DNA of 64,000 nucleotides from Pseudofabraea citricarpa (taxonomy: Eukaryota; Ascomycota; Leotiomycetes; Helotiales; Dermateaceae), in NCBI GenBank assembly GCA_029641185.1, contig JAPWGK010000004.1, forward strand, positions 1,550,001 through 1,614,000, read 5' to 3'. Below are positions 36,516 to 47,821 of the stretch, in pieces. The number at the start of each line of letters is the position of its first letter. The stretch's first letter is position 1. Below the pieces are notes generated by a model, which had not been told where the DNA came from, did no database searches, and worked only from the letters and a program-made list of their open reading frames with translations. Both the position numbers and the translations under genes were made by a program.

Positions 36516-37828
36516 ATTTCGCGCGCGGAGAATAGAGAATAATGATTAATGAGGTTGGGATTGGAGTTTTGCTCAGACTACACATGTTAATGGATAACGG
36601 GGAACGGGGAACAGAGAAAAGGGAAGGCAAAAGTGTGGTTATGGTTATTGTTTGGGTTGGGTTGGGCGCGGCGCCGTCTGCGTTTATTGTTAATACCCAG
36701 GGACGAAGTCTACATACATACGTGCTCGTAACGTTTATTTGAATCGATTTGCTATTCTTCTAAATTCTTCTCGATGTTTCATGGCCGAGACTTTTGTGGC
36801 AGCTCTTTCTATGCTTGGCTTGAAGATGACCCTACCTGCGTTTGTAGATTCAATCAAGGCCAGGATCAAGAATATATTCGTGTGCACTACTAACAATCAT
36901 CATAGCATAAGCCCTTCCTCCCTCGTATTTCCCAGCCGGGATCCCATTACCCAGAGCCATCGAGACAGAGATTTCCCATGCTAATACCGGTACGTATCAA
37001 ATGTAAATATGGGTGGCCTACCCTCTCCTATCCGTGACCTTTGCCTACCTATAACCAAAAGATAGAAAGAAAGAAAAACGAGAGGCAGGGAAAGAATCCT
37101 AGCAAAACTGCCAGATACAATCACAACTCACTCTTCAATTAAAAGAAAAACTAGACCTTTAACTTTACTAGGTTGCTCTCAAGACTTGTCATGAAGGGGG
37201 TAGGGAGGCGCAGAAGATCGTTAAGCGAGCTAAGAACAAAAGAGTACAGGTATCTTGAATGAAGATGTCAGGTGGGATACTGGCAAAGTAGTGAAAAGTC
37301 TAGTTATCTGAGAGGGAAGTTTTGAGGATGGTTTATGTTTGGTGCATGCTTTGAGAGTACGGAGAAATAGACGCAAGGTGCGAGAATACCCCCTGGTTGC
37401 ACCAAGGCGTTCATTTTAAATATTAAAAAGAGAACCTCAAGATTAGTAAAGGCTCGACAGTACTCGCATGCAATGAACTTCTTTTTCGGGGCCTAGAATA
37501 AAGCCCCCTCATACGATGTGAACCAAGGAGAGTACCATATTGGAAATTGAGAAGAGGCCCGCATCACGGCAAGCAAATTTGTGATTTCATTCGATCAATC
37601 TGAGACTTGTTTTACCAGACAGTCCACACCCAACAAGTATCTATCTATCTAAGTAACGACTTTTACCTGAACACCATTCTGTGGCGACAGGAGACGGTGA
37701 CTTCCATGGGATGTACTCTCATGCAAGCACGAAAGTCAAAGCTGTAGTTTGACGTGCAAACCGTCTTTCTGTTCCATTGTACAATGAATGTATCAATTTT
37801 GACCCACCCTAGTTCATACTGTCTTCAA
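36516..37828. other. Intergenic, 1.3 kb
   Basis: 3' flanks of two converging genes. No coding region or RNA gene recognised. Confidence 0.4.
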
Positions 37829-39631
37829 TCAAGCAGGAATTGGCACGGGTGCTGCACCTGCTGCATCAGCAATAGGTTCTAACGGTAGGCCGTTCGAAAT
37901 TTGCTTGAGTGCCACGGCGGTTGGCTTAGCAAGTTGCCTTCCCAAACATACACCAAGTACAGGTTCTTTAAGCATAATCGTTCGACATCGACGAATAATT
38001 TTCTTGCATATATTCTTTATCTTCGTGCCTGGTTTCTGCTTTTCTTTCCTTTCTGGAGTTGGCGGTATTGGGACAACAGGCACGGTCAATGCCGGCACGC
38101 CTGGTATTTCTGGAACATTTGATGCGCCTCCTGTGACCTGTGGTACTGCTGGGATTGCTTCCTCTGTTGTCTTTGGCACTTGTGGCACCTCTGGATCTAT
38201 CGGAACGGCAGGAGAAGGAATCGAGCCAGTGGCAGGTGGAATAGCCGACATACCAGACAACTCGGCGCTATCGGCGGCTGGAAGTTGGAATGGGATTTGG
38301 AGTATCTTCTCAACTTCAGGATCACCAGAGGCTGATAGAATTTCTGAAGTAGTAGACGTGGTGGTGGGCAATTCAGGTCCACTAGACACACCATCAAACG
38401 ATGGAGTTGCCTGTTCGTGACCATTTTCATGAATTGGAACCATGTTTTCTCTGGATTCTAGATTACTTGCAAAAGGACTAAGGACTCTTAGTCGTGTTAA
38501 AACTGCGGGGGAACTGTGTAGCAAAGCGAAATCTTTGATGGATGGCCTGCTACTTCCTGGGTTGATACCTGGTCCATTGAATGAGTAATTACTTGGCAAG
38601 AGGCTGGAAGGTACGCCTATCGGTGTCTGTGGAGCTGTATACATTATTGAAGGTGATTCATCAGATGAGTTAGTCTTGACCGCTGATAATGTTGGTCCAA
38701 AGTAGTCATCTGCAGGTCCCATAAGGTGTTTCGAGCCAGATGTAGGTGAGATAGGCTCACCATCTTCACCACTCGATGGAGGAGTAGGTAGGACTATCGC
38801 CACACGGGGATTATCAGCTCCATCGTATGAAGCTGCTCTAGATGGTCTAGGACGTCGAGCTCGAGATAGAGGCAACGCTTCCTCAGGCCCTCTCGACCAA
38901 AACCCAGGCATTTTGGAAGTTACACTAACAAAGTGACCGGTCGGATCCAGAAAGCCCGAGCCTGGTGATAGCATACCTGGATCCTCATCCTCACTGAACC
39001 TCGAAGGCGATGGTGCAAGGACCTCCACTTTAGGTGCCTCAAGAGAATCCAGAGAGGTGCGTAAATTAGTATCATGGAATAATAAATTGTGACGCTCGGC
39101 AGCAAGTACGTCGGACATACGGCGGTCCAAATCGTCAACGAACCTCATTCCGAGTAGCTGCGAAGATGAGTCCAATGATGAAGTTTCTGGTAAAGATGGA
39201 AGGTTTTCAAGGTCCGCCTGCGAATTAAGATCCACATGTGCTACCGATGGAGGAAGAGGAGGACTCAAAAGCGACCCAGAAAATTGACCCTGGTTTGAGA
39301 GGTTTTCACAAGCCTCTGCGTAAGAAGCACCGCCATTTTGAGTAAGACCCGCAGGGCTGTTCGATGATGGTGCTGTAGATGTGACTGTAACAGCAGGACT
39401 TGATGCTCGACTATGCAATTCCGGTCGTGATGGAAGGGTACGAATTAATGGAACTCTGGGCTGGTCTCCGAAGGATGACCGTCGAACATGAGGAATGTCT
39501 TTTGCAGTGCTTTCCATCTGGTCAACTGCCTCTCTGACAGAACTGGCTTTTGGATTAGGAGTAGAATGAGCTGCCGGCGGTGGTCTTGCAGGCACCAAGT
39601 GAGGCCAGGCAAGACTACGCAGACTGACCAT
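37829..39631 (-). CDS. Large disordered protein with a basic, hydrophobic C-terminus
   Basis: Single exon, 600 aa, starting at the ATG at 39631. Nearly all of it is Ser/Pro/Thr-rich and predicted disordered, with many SP/TP sites that could be kinase targets. Short ordered-looking patches include LLGMRFVDDLDRRMSDVLAAERHNLLF near residue 160 (given in two parts: LLGMRFVDDLDRR and MSDVLAAERHNLL). A repeated VPxVP/IPxVP tract lies at about residues 465-530. The last 60 residues are different: Lys/Arg-rich then mildly hydrophobic (KIKNICKKIIRRCRTIML and VLGVCLGRQLAKP). I do not recognise a family. It is divergent from the PWI gene with 471 bp between starts. Confidence 0.7.
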   Translation of the reverse strand: MVSLRSLAWPHLVPARPPPAAHSTPNPKASSVREAVDQMESTAKDIPHVRRSSFGDQPRVPLIRTLPSRPELHSRASSPAVTVTSTAPSSNSPAGLTQNGGASYAEACENLSNQGQFSGSLLSPPLPPSVAHVDLNSQADLENLPSLPETSSLDSSSQLLGMRFVDDLDRRMSDVLAAERHNLLFHDTNLRTSLDSLEAPKVEVLAPSPSRFSEDEDPGMLSPGSGFLDPTGHFVSVTSKMPGFWSRGPEEALPLSRARRPRPSRAASYDGADNPRVAIVLPTPPSSGEDGEPISPTSGSKHLMGPADDYFGPTLSAVKTNSSDESPSIMYTAPQTPIGVPSSLLPSNYSFNGPGINPGSSRPSIKDFALLHSSPAVLTRLRVLSPFASNLESRENMVPIHENGHEQATPSFDGVSSGPELPTTTSTTSEILSASGDPEVEKILQIPFQLPAADSAELSGMSAIPPATGSIPSPAVPIDPEVPQVPKTTEEAIPAVPQVTGGASNVPEIPGVPALTVPVVPIPPTPERKEKQKPGTKIKNICKKIIRRCRTIMLKEPVLGVCLGRQLAKPTAVALKQISNGLPLEPIADAAGAAPVPIPA

Positions 39632-40102
39632 ACTTAGTGTTACATGAAATAGGAAATAATGGGAAAGTGGTCAACAGAAGAGGAGAATGACCAGCTTCAG
39701 ATTTGAGGAATCCAGATTATGATGTGCGTTCCAAGGTTCCTTCCTGTGATGAGTATTGCCGAATGTTGCTCTTACCTTTCTAATCCTGTATCATACTTTC
39801 AGGCCTGAATCAGCCTGAATGTCATCAATTCGAGCCGATCCATGAGAAGAAAGGTCAAATGGAAAATTATACCGTTTTTTCTTCAGCAGATGATGTTGCA
39901 GATGTTGCAACAATAACTGACAGTCGTGCAGTTGATAGATAAATATCGGTAGAATGGTCGGGCCGGCGTCGAGTTCCACCGCCGCCAGCGGCCAGCGCCT
40001 GATGCCGTCACAGGTTAGGGATTGAATTTCTGTCGATCTGACTTGGGAACTTTACCACCACAATCATACACAACGCGCATCACTGCGCCTTCCGCAGACA
40101 AC
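39632..40102. promoter_or_regulatory. Divergent promoter region, disordered protein (-) / PWI splicing factor (+)
   Basis: A 471-bp spacer between divergent start codons. No motif is claimed beyond position. Confidence 0.45.
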
Positions 40103-41756
40103 ATGGCGACAACTGTGGACGCAAAGCTCCTGAAGAGCACCAAGTTTCCACCAGAGTTCAACCAAAAGGTTGACATGCAGAAGGTCAATGTGGACATCAT
40201 GAAGAAGTACGTCTTCCTACCCCAGCACCCACCCCCATAGCCTTCTCTAACCCAAGCCACTCCAGGTGGATTTCGAGCAAACTCATTGAGATTCTGGGCA
40301 TCGAAGATGATGTTGTTATTGAGCTGTGCTTCAATCTGATTGAGAGCTCTCGATTTGTAAGACATCCTGCGCGCAGATGTGTCGCCCTCGCTGACCAAGT
40401 CTTAGCTCGATATCAAGAAGATGCAAATTGACCTGACGGGTTTTCTTGATAAGGACAGCCCTCGATTCTGCAAAGAACTTTTCAAGTTATGCTTAAGTGC
40501 CCAAGCCAACCCCCCACTGTACATCCCCCAGGAATTGGTCGAGGCCAAAAAGCAAGAGCTTATTCAAACAAAGGCATGTCCACCCAAGATTTCTCTTAGC
40601 ATGATATACTGACCTGTTATAGCTGGAGGCAGAAAAGGCAGCTGAGGTAGCACGCCGTAAGCGCGAGGATGAGCAACGCCGGGACACCGAAGTCAACACC
40701 ATTAGAGAGCGTGAGAGAGGAGACCGAGGACGTGGTGGCCGTGGAGGAGACAACTATCGTGGTGGCCGCGGCGACAGAGACTTCGATCGTGGTGGCGGTG
40801 GCAGATTCAATGACAGACGCTCAAGATCCCCTGCACGCCGCCGATACTCTCCAGAACGTTCTTCATTCCGCAGTCGGGAGTTCGATTCCTATGTGCCATC
40901 TGGCCGTGGACGTGGTAGTGGTCGACGTGACACCCGCAGAAGAAGTCCGTCTCGTTCAGTCTCTCGTGACTCTAGGTCACCTTCTCGTACACCACCACGC
41001 CGTAGATATCGTTCACGAACCCGCTCTATTTCACCAAAGCCCCGCCGACGAACCAGAGATAGCCGTTCAAGATCTCGAGATACCCGTAGTGACAAGTACC
41101 GAGGCCGCGGTGGTCGAAGACGTAGAAGCCCCGATCGTGGAACTCGCCGTCGTAGAAGCCCATCGCCTTCCGACAGTCGCAGCTCTCGTTCTCGTTCACC
41201 ACCTCGTAAGCGCAGAAGAGCTACCTCTGACAGCCGCTCACCACCACCAAGAAGAGGTCGTGCTCGCGATGACTCTAGGTCAAGATCCAGATCACCCGCC
41301 GTACGATCACCCAGCCCTGCTAGGAAGAGAGTCGCCAGAACGAAGTCTCCAACACGTAGTCCAACTACACATAAGAGTAGTCGGGGTAGAGCTGAAGCCT
41401 CAACTAGTCCTGAGCGAGATGTTGATGTCGTTTCAAACCGCAGCAAACGTGACAGTCGTCGGCTAACTCGAAGCATTAGCGGAAGCCGAAGCAGATCACC
41501 CCCTCGTCATCGACACCGCTCTATGAGCCGAACTTCGAGTCCAGATGGTGGTCGAGAGAGAAAGCGTCGCCAGTCCTTGCAACGTTGGGAGCCAGCTAGT
41601 AGACGCCGTCGCAACACCTCTTCCGTATCTGCATCTGACGATAGAAGAGCTAAGAGAGCTGACAGTGAGGATGATGAAGATAGGCGAAGTGTTCAACGTT
41701 CCATCCATACCAGCGATCGCGTCTCTCCTGGCGACGAGGTTGGTAGCGGTTCATAA
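40103..41756 (+). CDS. PWI/RS-domain splicing factor, SRm160 (SRRM1)-like
   Basis: Exons 40103-40206, 40266-40356, 40406-40573 and 40623-41756 encode 498 aa. Residues 28-115 form a PWI domain (VNVDIMKKWISSKLIEILG, then LCFNLIESSRFLDIKKMQID), which binds nucleic acid in splicing coactivators. An RGG-like segment follows (residues 150-190, RGRGGRGGDNYRGG), then about 290 residues of Arg/Ser dipeptides typical of RS domains. SRm160-type proteins bridge exonic enhancers and snRNPs and couple splicing to 3' processing. The third intron begins AAG|GCATGT, so it appears to be a GC-AG intron: joining QTK to LEAEKAAEV needs that donor, and no GT alternative keeps the frame. Long overlapping open frames in other phases over 40669-41476 arise from the repeated CGN/TCN codons. 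Confidence 0.88.
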
Positions 41757-42349
41757 TTCCAGCTAGAGTTCTCTTTTGCTCCGAGGTTGCTTGTCTCTGC
41801 ACTTCCTGTCAATCTATCTAAGCTGACTTGAATGTCATGCAGACGAATGCGCCACAGCGGTTAGCCAGCGAACTCCGTGAAAGATTGCTAAGGGATAGAA
41901 TCAAGAAGATGAGAACAGCGAGTATCGAACATTGATTTGAGCGCTCAAGCTAACACACCTGAGGTCATCTCGTACTCATACTCCCTTTATACTTCTTTCT
42001 CAAAGGAAGAAATCCATTTGTAGGATACTCGGGAAGCCAATTGAAAGTTGCTGCTTAAGATCGATTGCTGACTTGATTGTGATTGTGAGACTGTTGCGCA
42101 GCACTGATGCGCAGCAAAGATGAAGAAGGTAGGTATTATTTATATTGAATTGTAGATCGGTTTGTGCATCTAATCAATAGCTATCGTTATCGATAACAGA
42201 TGGTCCGTGCACAGATGCATGTCACTGCTCACTGAGCTGTGACCGGCCGCCCGCCTACAGAATTCATAAATTCTTTAAGTACTCTCCCACCACATCCACA
42301 CCTGTACTCTCCCACTGCATGAACAAAGACTCATTCCCCAACGCCCGTC
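41757..42349. other. Intergenic, 0.6 kb
   Basis: 3' flank of the splicing factor gene and promoter of EAF6. CTCTCCCAC repeats occur at 42284-42316, close to the EAF6 start. Nothing else seen. Confidence 0.4.
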
Positions 42350-43003
42350 ATGGCAGAGAATACCGCACCAGTTGTTGTACCTGCGACCGAGGTTCCAGGT
42401 GCCCCATTCTATGAGAAGAGCCGTTTGGAATTGAAAAGGCTCATCCACGACAAGCGCAGACTCGAAGTGGAACTCCAAGCTCACGAAGATGCCATCTACA
42501 AGAAAGAGACCGACTACTTCGAGGACACGCCCAGCGGCAACATAATCACCGGCTTTGAAGCCTACACGAAAGGAACGGGCTCAGCGCCGGGGGGTACGAG
42601 ACGTAAGGGCCAAATAACCGCCGATCATCGTCTCTTCTCCTCCTCATCCATCACTTATAATGCCGTACGTACCACAGCGTGCTCTATATTCCCTGCGCAT
42701 TTGATCCTCTAAGCTAATTGGTCTCACTCATGCGATTAGGATGCTGCTCAGACTTTTGACTCTGCTCAATCTACGCCAATGGCTGCTATGGCTCCCACGC
42801 CTCTCTCGACATCTTTCCAAAAGGGCGACTCGGCATCAAACCACGCGACGCCCACCTCTGCTACATCGTCGAACCGTGTCGCTGCTAACGGAGGGGCGAA
42901 TGGCGGATCCAAGAAGAACAAGAAGCCCGCGGATGAGGAGGATGATGATGATCGAAAGGATTCTAAGAAGATGCGTACCGCGGGCGGTTCTGTTCGGAAG
43001 TGA
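42350..43003 (+). CDS. EAF6: Chromatin-modifying complex subunit Eaf6
   Basis: Exons 42350-42664 and 42740-43003 encode 192 aa. Eaf6 is a small subunit shared by the NuA4 and NuA3 histone acetyltransferase complexes. The conserved N-terminal coiled coil spans about residues 20-55 (YEKSRLELKRLIHDKRRLE), followed by the family signature YFEDTPSGNIITGFEAY and FSSSSITYN. The second exon is a Ser/Thr/Ala-rich, then acidic and Lys-rich tail (KKNKKPADEEDDDD) ending in a basic GGSVRK. Length is normal for filamentous fungi. Confidence 0.9.
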
Positions 43004-43294
43004 GATGTGACCTCACTTTTTTCTCTGCTTGCATCATATGGCGCGTTACGGGGGCGTTTGGCGTTACTTCCTCAGATGAATATCCTACGGTTAGTATTTG
43101 CTTTTTTGGAGACGAAAAATGGATGGGGACTTGTATGTATGATACGAGTTGCGAAAAAGGCGTTTGAATAGAGGATGAATCAAGACATTACAGAGTTTTC
43201 TCCGTTTCCAAAGTGACATTGCAGGTTGCAAGGCCACCGTCTCAAGTATGGCTTACGCAGTATTGCAAGAGAGTTCATTACTCTCTCAAAGTAT

Positions 43295-45080
43295 CTATGG
43301 AATCTCTTCATCACTGTCTGCACCAAAGCCAAAGCTAAACCCACCACCATTCTCATCTCCATCATTACCAACTGCAGCGTCCCACTTTCTTTTCCTACCC
43401 TCTGCTTTCTTCTCTAGTTCCTGTAGAGCATTTTGCAGTAATTCTGGGTATTCGTTCTGCATACGTTCCACAAAGATCCCATATGGATCGATGACTTCCT
43501 TTTTAAACCCAGAGACCTGGTCAGATTTGTCTTTTAGAAACGAGAGAACCCCAGGTAGGTGGCTCCTAGGCACAAAATTCTGTGTGATGGCAATGCTGGC
43601 ATCGAGGTTGACGACTAAATGCCACCACCCGCTTGGAACATGCAGGACTTCTCCTTCGCCGCATACTCCTTCTACGCAGCCCGGAGTCTTTCTAGCCTCT
43701 GCGTGGAAGCCGAGCAGCCATTCTGCAATGCTAAGCGGACTTGTTACTTCGCTCTGGTCCTCTGAGACGTACACGCCAGGTGGAGGTGGGCTAGAAGCGG
43801 TTGAAGGGAACATGATCCAGTACTTGGATCCTCTGAGAACCGCATTCCAAGCACTGGTTGCATTTGGATCTTTATGATATGTGGATCCACTACGAGCTGG
43901 CCCTACTATCAACCATTTATCATCTGGTCTTTGGTCGCCTAGCACAGCAAAGAGATCCTCGCCGAAACATTCTGGTGCCCAATAAGAGGGATTTGCTGAA
44001 CCCTTGCCCGTTTTTAAACCCATCTTCTCCACGAAGCTTCGGTCAAAGAGATATAGTGGGCTCTCATCGCTGCTGTTGTTCATGTAGCTCACATACGTCT
44101 TGAGTGTCCAATCAACTGCCTCGGCGCGAAATTTGACATCTCCATACTGAGATAACAATGCTGCGGTGTCCCATGAGTCATACACTGGCCATTCTCTAAC
44201 CGGCTTGGTGAGAATGAAAGGCTTGTCACTCCAAGTCTCGGAGAAGTCGGCAAGTGACAGATTATCAAGCCGGGCAATAGCATTGCCTCTCGGAATATTT
44301 GATGCGTAAGGAGTCAGCGATGTGTGAGTACACAGGAACGGGCGATATAGTACATCAGAGAATACTGTATCGCAATGGACCTTAGCAAGCTGCTCTGCCT
44401 TTAACCCAAGATAGGTTGAGCGCCATGTGCCACGCCACGTGAAAGAGCCAGCTGTAGACTCAGGAGATCTGAAAGACAGTCATGTCAGTCTAGTAGTAAA
44501 TAAAATGACCCTAACATCATGCCCTAATGAACACCAGCTAAAGAAATTCAATCGAATCTTGTTCAGTTTGAACCAAAAAAAAGAGAAAGAACCCATACCC
44601 ACATCCTTTACGTACATAGATAATTTCTGCTATGCGAAGTCTTTGACTCTTCGTTCAGTATCCCCAACGTCAACTCTCTTGGGACTTGAAGGATCCTAGG
44701 CCTTGCTCGTACCAGTCCCTTCGCCATATACCAGAACAAGGTTAAGAAAATCATGCGACCTACTCAATAAAAAGTGCCTTCCAGAGGTCATCAGCCATGC
44801 AAAATGCATACAGTGACTTGCATGTAGAGCCAAGGAGGCGCAGCTGAGATGAGTCAAAGTATTCTAGCAAGATAGCTAGAACCTCATCAGGAAGGATTTG
44901 AAATGCTGCCGTAGCATAACGAGCATTGCTTCTTGCTGTGTAAGAATTGCCTGAAGGCTTGACACCCAGAGGGTGCAGAGGTATAGAAACAGGTGACTCT
45001 TCCAGTGCCAATGACTCAATGCCGCCACCAGACTGCACCGTCAGCCGGTTCGATTCCGCTAAAGTGTCCAATGACTTCAT
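43295..45080 (-). CDS. F-box and JmjC-domain protein (JMJD6-like)
   Basis: Exons 45080-44764 and 44468-43295 encode 496 aa. Residues 60-105 form an F-box (FQILPDEVLAILLEYFDSSQ, then LGSTCKSLYAF). Splicing across a 295-nt intron gives ESPESTAGSFTWRGTWRST. The JmjC domain carries the Fe(II)-binding HxD in STYHKDPNATSAWN and the distal His in HVPSGWWHLVVN, so it should be a catalytically competent 2-oxoglutarate oxygenase. Lys-rich and acidic residues form the C-terminal tail (ADSDEEIP end). The F-box suggests an SCF adaptor combined with a lysyl hydroxylase or demethylase activity; target unknown. Its start codon lies 660 bp from the eIF4A start on the other strand. The first in-frame ATG is 45080. 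Confidence 0.87.
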
Positions 45081-45740
45081 GTTGGTCGTGATTTGCCAGA
45101 CAGAAGGGCCCAGGAGATAGTAGAGTAAGGCTGAAGCAAAGTAAAGTAAAGTCGCTCCGGGAAAGCCTCGCGTGCAAGAAAATTTCCCAAAAATCTCGCC
45201 ACAAAGACTCAATACCGTACAGGGGAGCTAAAGTCTAACCAGAGAACATCAACTCGAAGACGTGACTGTACCAGGCCAGATGAGCTGTCATGGACGGTAA
45301 GGATTCCGCGTCCCAAGATCTGGTGAATTTTGGTTGGGTTAAGGTGAAATTGTGTCATGGAAGGAAAAGAAGAAGAAGAATAGCGTTGCGATTCACCAGA
45401 ATCAGTTCGTTTCAAAATTTCGTAAGCGAATAATTTGTTAGCGTCGCCGCCGTCAAAATTCTCAGATAACTTTTGACCCTCGTCCATCTTCTTCCCCCCC
45501 CATTTCACAAACCTCCAAACACAAAAGACATCCACATAACACACCCACTAGATCCTATCTAACTCTCGTCCCGGGAGTTTGGAATCTAGTTTTCACAGCA
45601 CAACAGAGCTTCACGTCGCAGTATCTCCATTGAGAACTCTGCGCATTTTTCACCCACCCCACCTCAAAAACCATCAATCCGCGACTCTAGATCTCAGGCG
45701 CAGCTTGTGATCTAGATCTATCTTCATCAAAACCGCAATC
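45081..45740. promoter_or_regulatory. Divergent promoter region, JmjC (-) / eIF4A (+)
   Basis: A 660-bp spacer between divergent starts. The eIF4A side is C/T-rich with AACTCTC- and CACCCACC-like pyrimidine runs at 45560-45670, as is common before highly expressed fungal genes. Confidence 0.45.
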
Positions 45741-47186
45741 ATGGCTTCTGCTGATAAGGGTCTCGAGGAGATCCCCGAGGGTAAGACTTGCATCTTGCGA
45801 TGATGCCACAGATCGCTCAGAGCGGTGTGTGGCAGGTGAATGGATGGGGGCTGATGATTCTTTGCAGGTCAGATCGAGTCCAACTATGACGAGACTGTCG
45901 ATTCCTTCGATACGATGAACTTGAAGCCAGAGCTCCTCCGAGGTTGGTTTCACAAGATCCGATACATATAGTGCTAGGGTTAACCCAGATTACAGGTGTC
46001 TACGCCTATGGTTTCGAGCGCCCATCTGCTATCCAGCAGCGCGCTATCATGCCCGTTATCAAGGGTAGGTTTTCATGACCCGCAAAGCTCCAGACAGTAA
46101 CTAATCCCTCGCCCAGGCCACGATGTCATTGCACAGGCTCAATCTGGAACTGGCAAGACCGCTACTTTCTCCATTTCCGTTCTCCAGAAGTTGGACCCCA
46201 ACATCAAGCAATGCCAGGCATTGATCCTTGCACCAACCCGTGAGTTGGCTCAGCAAATTCAAAAGGTCGTTGTCGCCATCGGTGACTTCATGAACGTCGA
46301 GTGCCACGCATGCATTGGTGGTACCAGCGTCCGTGATGACATGAAGGCTCTTCAAGAGGGTCCCCAGGTCGTTGTCGGTACTCCAGGTCGTGTCCACGAT
46401 ATGATCCAGCGCCGTTTCCTCAAGACCGATTCGATGAAGATGTTCGTTCTTGATGAGGCCGATGAGATGCTTTCTGTAAGTTCTTGACGGAGATGCTTTA
46501 TACAGTGTACCAAATGCTAATCTTGATTTCAGCGCGGTTTCACTGAGCAAATCTACGATATCTTCCAGCTTCTTCCCCAATCGACCCAAGTCGTCCTTCT
46601 CTCCGCCACCATGCCCCAGGATGTCCTCGAGGTTACCACCAAGTTCATGCGCGACCCTGTCCGTATTCTTGTCAAGAAGGCAGAACTCACCCTCGAGGGT
46701 ATCAAGCAATTTTATATTGCCGTCGAGAAGGAGGACTGGAAGTTGGATACTCTATCCGATCTCTACGAGACCGTCACAATTACCCAAGCTGTTATCTTCT
46801 GCAACACCCGAAGAAAGGTTGATTGGCTCACCGACAAGCTTACTGCCCGTGATTTCACCGTGTCCGCCATGCACGGTGACATGGACCAGGGTCAGCGTGA
46901 CTTGATTATGAAGGAGTTCCGATCTGGTTCTTCCCGTGTCTTGATTGCCACTGATCTTTTGGCCCGTGGTATCGATGTTCAACAGGTTTCCCTAGTTATT
47001 AACTATGATCTTCCCGCCAACCGTGAGAACTACATCCATCGTATCGGTCGTGGAGGTCGTTTTGGACGAAAGGGTGTTGCCATCAACTTCGTAACCGCCG
47101 AGGATGTCCGCATGATGAGAGAAATTGAGCAGTTCTACAGCACTCAAATTGAGGAGATGCCCATGAACGTTGCTGATCTCATTTAA
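45741..47186 (+). CDS. TIF1: Translation initiation factor eIF4A
   Basis: Exons 45741-45780, 45868-45942, 45996-46064, 46117-46475 and 46533-47186 encode 398 aa. DEAD-box RNA helicase that unwinds 5' leaders in the eIF4F complex. Motifs in order: Q motif [13 protein letters not shown]; motif I AQSGTGKT; Ia PTRELAQQ; Ib [61 protein letters not shown]. The C-terminus [11 protein letters not shown] is typical of fungal eIF4A. Introns cluster at the 5' end, and codons are strongly biased toward C-ending ones, as for highly expressed genes. A 202-codon antisense open frame at 46101-46709 is a shadow of this coding bias. Confidence 0.97.
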
Positions 47187-47821
47187 GCGCTTGGTAATTT
47201 TAACATTTGGTAATCACAGTTCCAGCATCTTAGGTGCCATTGGGACCCCTCACCGAGGGTAGTGATAGTGAGTAGAGCTGGTTCGGCCGGCCTACGAGGA
47301 ATCAAAAAAGGAATAATTGGTGGCATAAAAGTTGCTGCATCATGGGCTTGCAGCTCATTGTTTTCTTGCTTATTGTATCTGCATTGCCAACACTAGAAGG
47401 TTGGGTGATGCTTCTCGCTGCTTTTCCGTCTGTTTATCTAGGGGTTGCACTTTGGTCTTCCAAGAAGTTTCTTAACATCATGTGTTCTTGTTCAAGGGCG
47501 ACTTTGGTAATTAGTCGTTTGGGACCAGATCTGATGGTAGAAGCAGCATATTTGAGGCTAGATCGCGATCGAGATAAAAAATCAGAAACTTCAAAATAAC
47601 TTACCCCAGTCTCCAGTGGTGATCACGTGTGATACATTATACCTGGGTTGAGGCTAGTTTCCTTCTTCAAATCAAGTGCATTTCCACGGTCAAGAGTCCA
47701 TCAGCCTCTACAGAATTTTACCTCCGCATATGTTCACTACATTCAACCACTGTACACTGTTATTCTGTGCTTGTTAAACTGTCGCTGCTACTGTATACAT
47801 TACAAACGTGCCCTGTTCATC
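47187..47821. other. Intergenic, 0.6 kb
   Basis: 3' UTR of eIF4A and promoter of the next gene. A CACGTG hexamer within GATCACGTGTGAT lies at about 47621-47633. A frame at 47342-47599 encoding hydrophobic residues starts with ATG but lies in the eIF4A 3' UTR and is not claimed. Confidence 0.4.

Noticed and set aside
40669..41476. Long open frames of 265 codons (+) and 195 codons (-) across the RS-domain gene
   Set aside because: They result from repeated CGN and TCN codons of the Arg/Ser domain; the true frame has the PWI domain and splice junctions.
45040..45065. GGTTCGATTCC-like tRNA T-loop sequence
   Set aside because: It is inside the N-terminal coding part of the JmjC gene and no tRNA cloverleaf can be made around it.
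46101..46709. 202-codon antisense frame in eIF4A
   Set aside because: Typical antisense shadow of a highly biased gene; the sense frame holds all DEAD-box motifs.
47342..47599. Hydrophobic 85-codon frame after eIF4A
   Set aside because: Lies where the eIF4A 3' UTR is expected and has no recognisable family.
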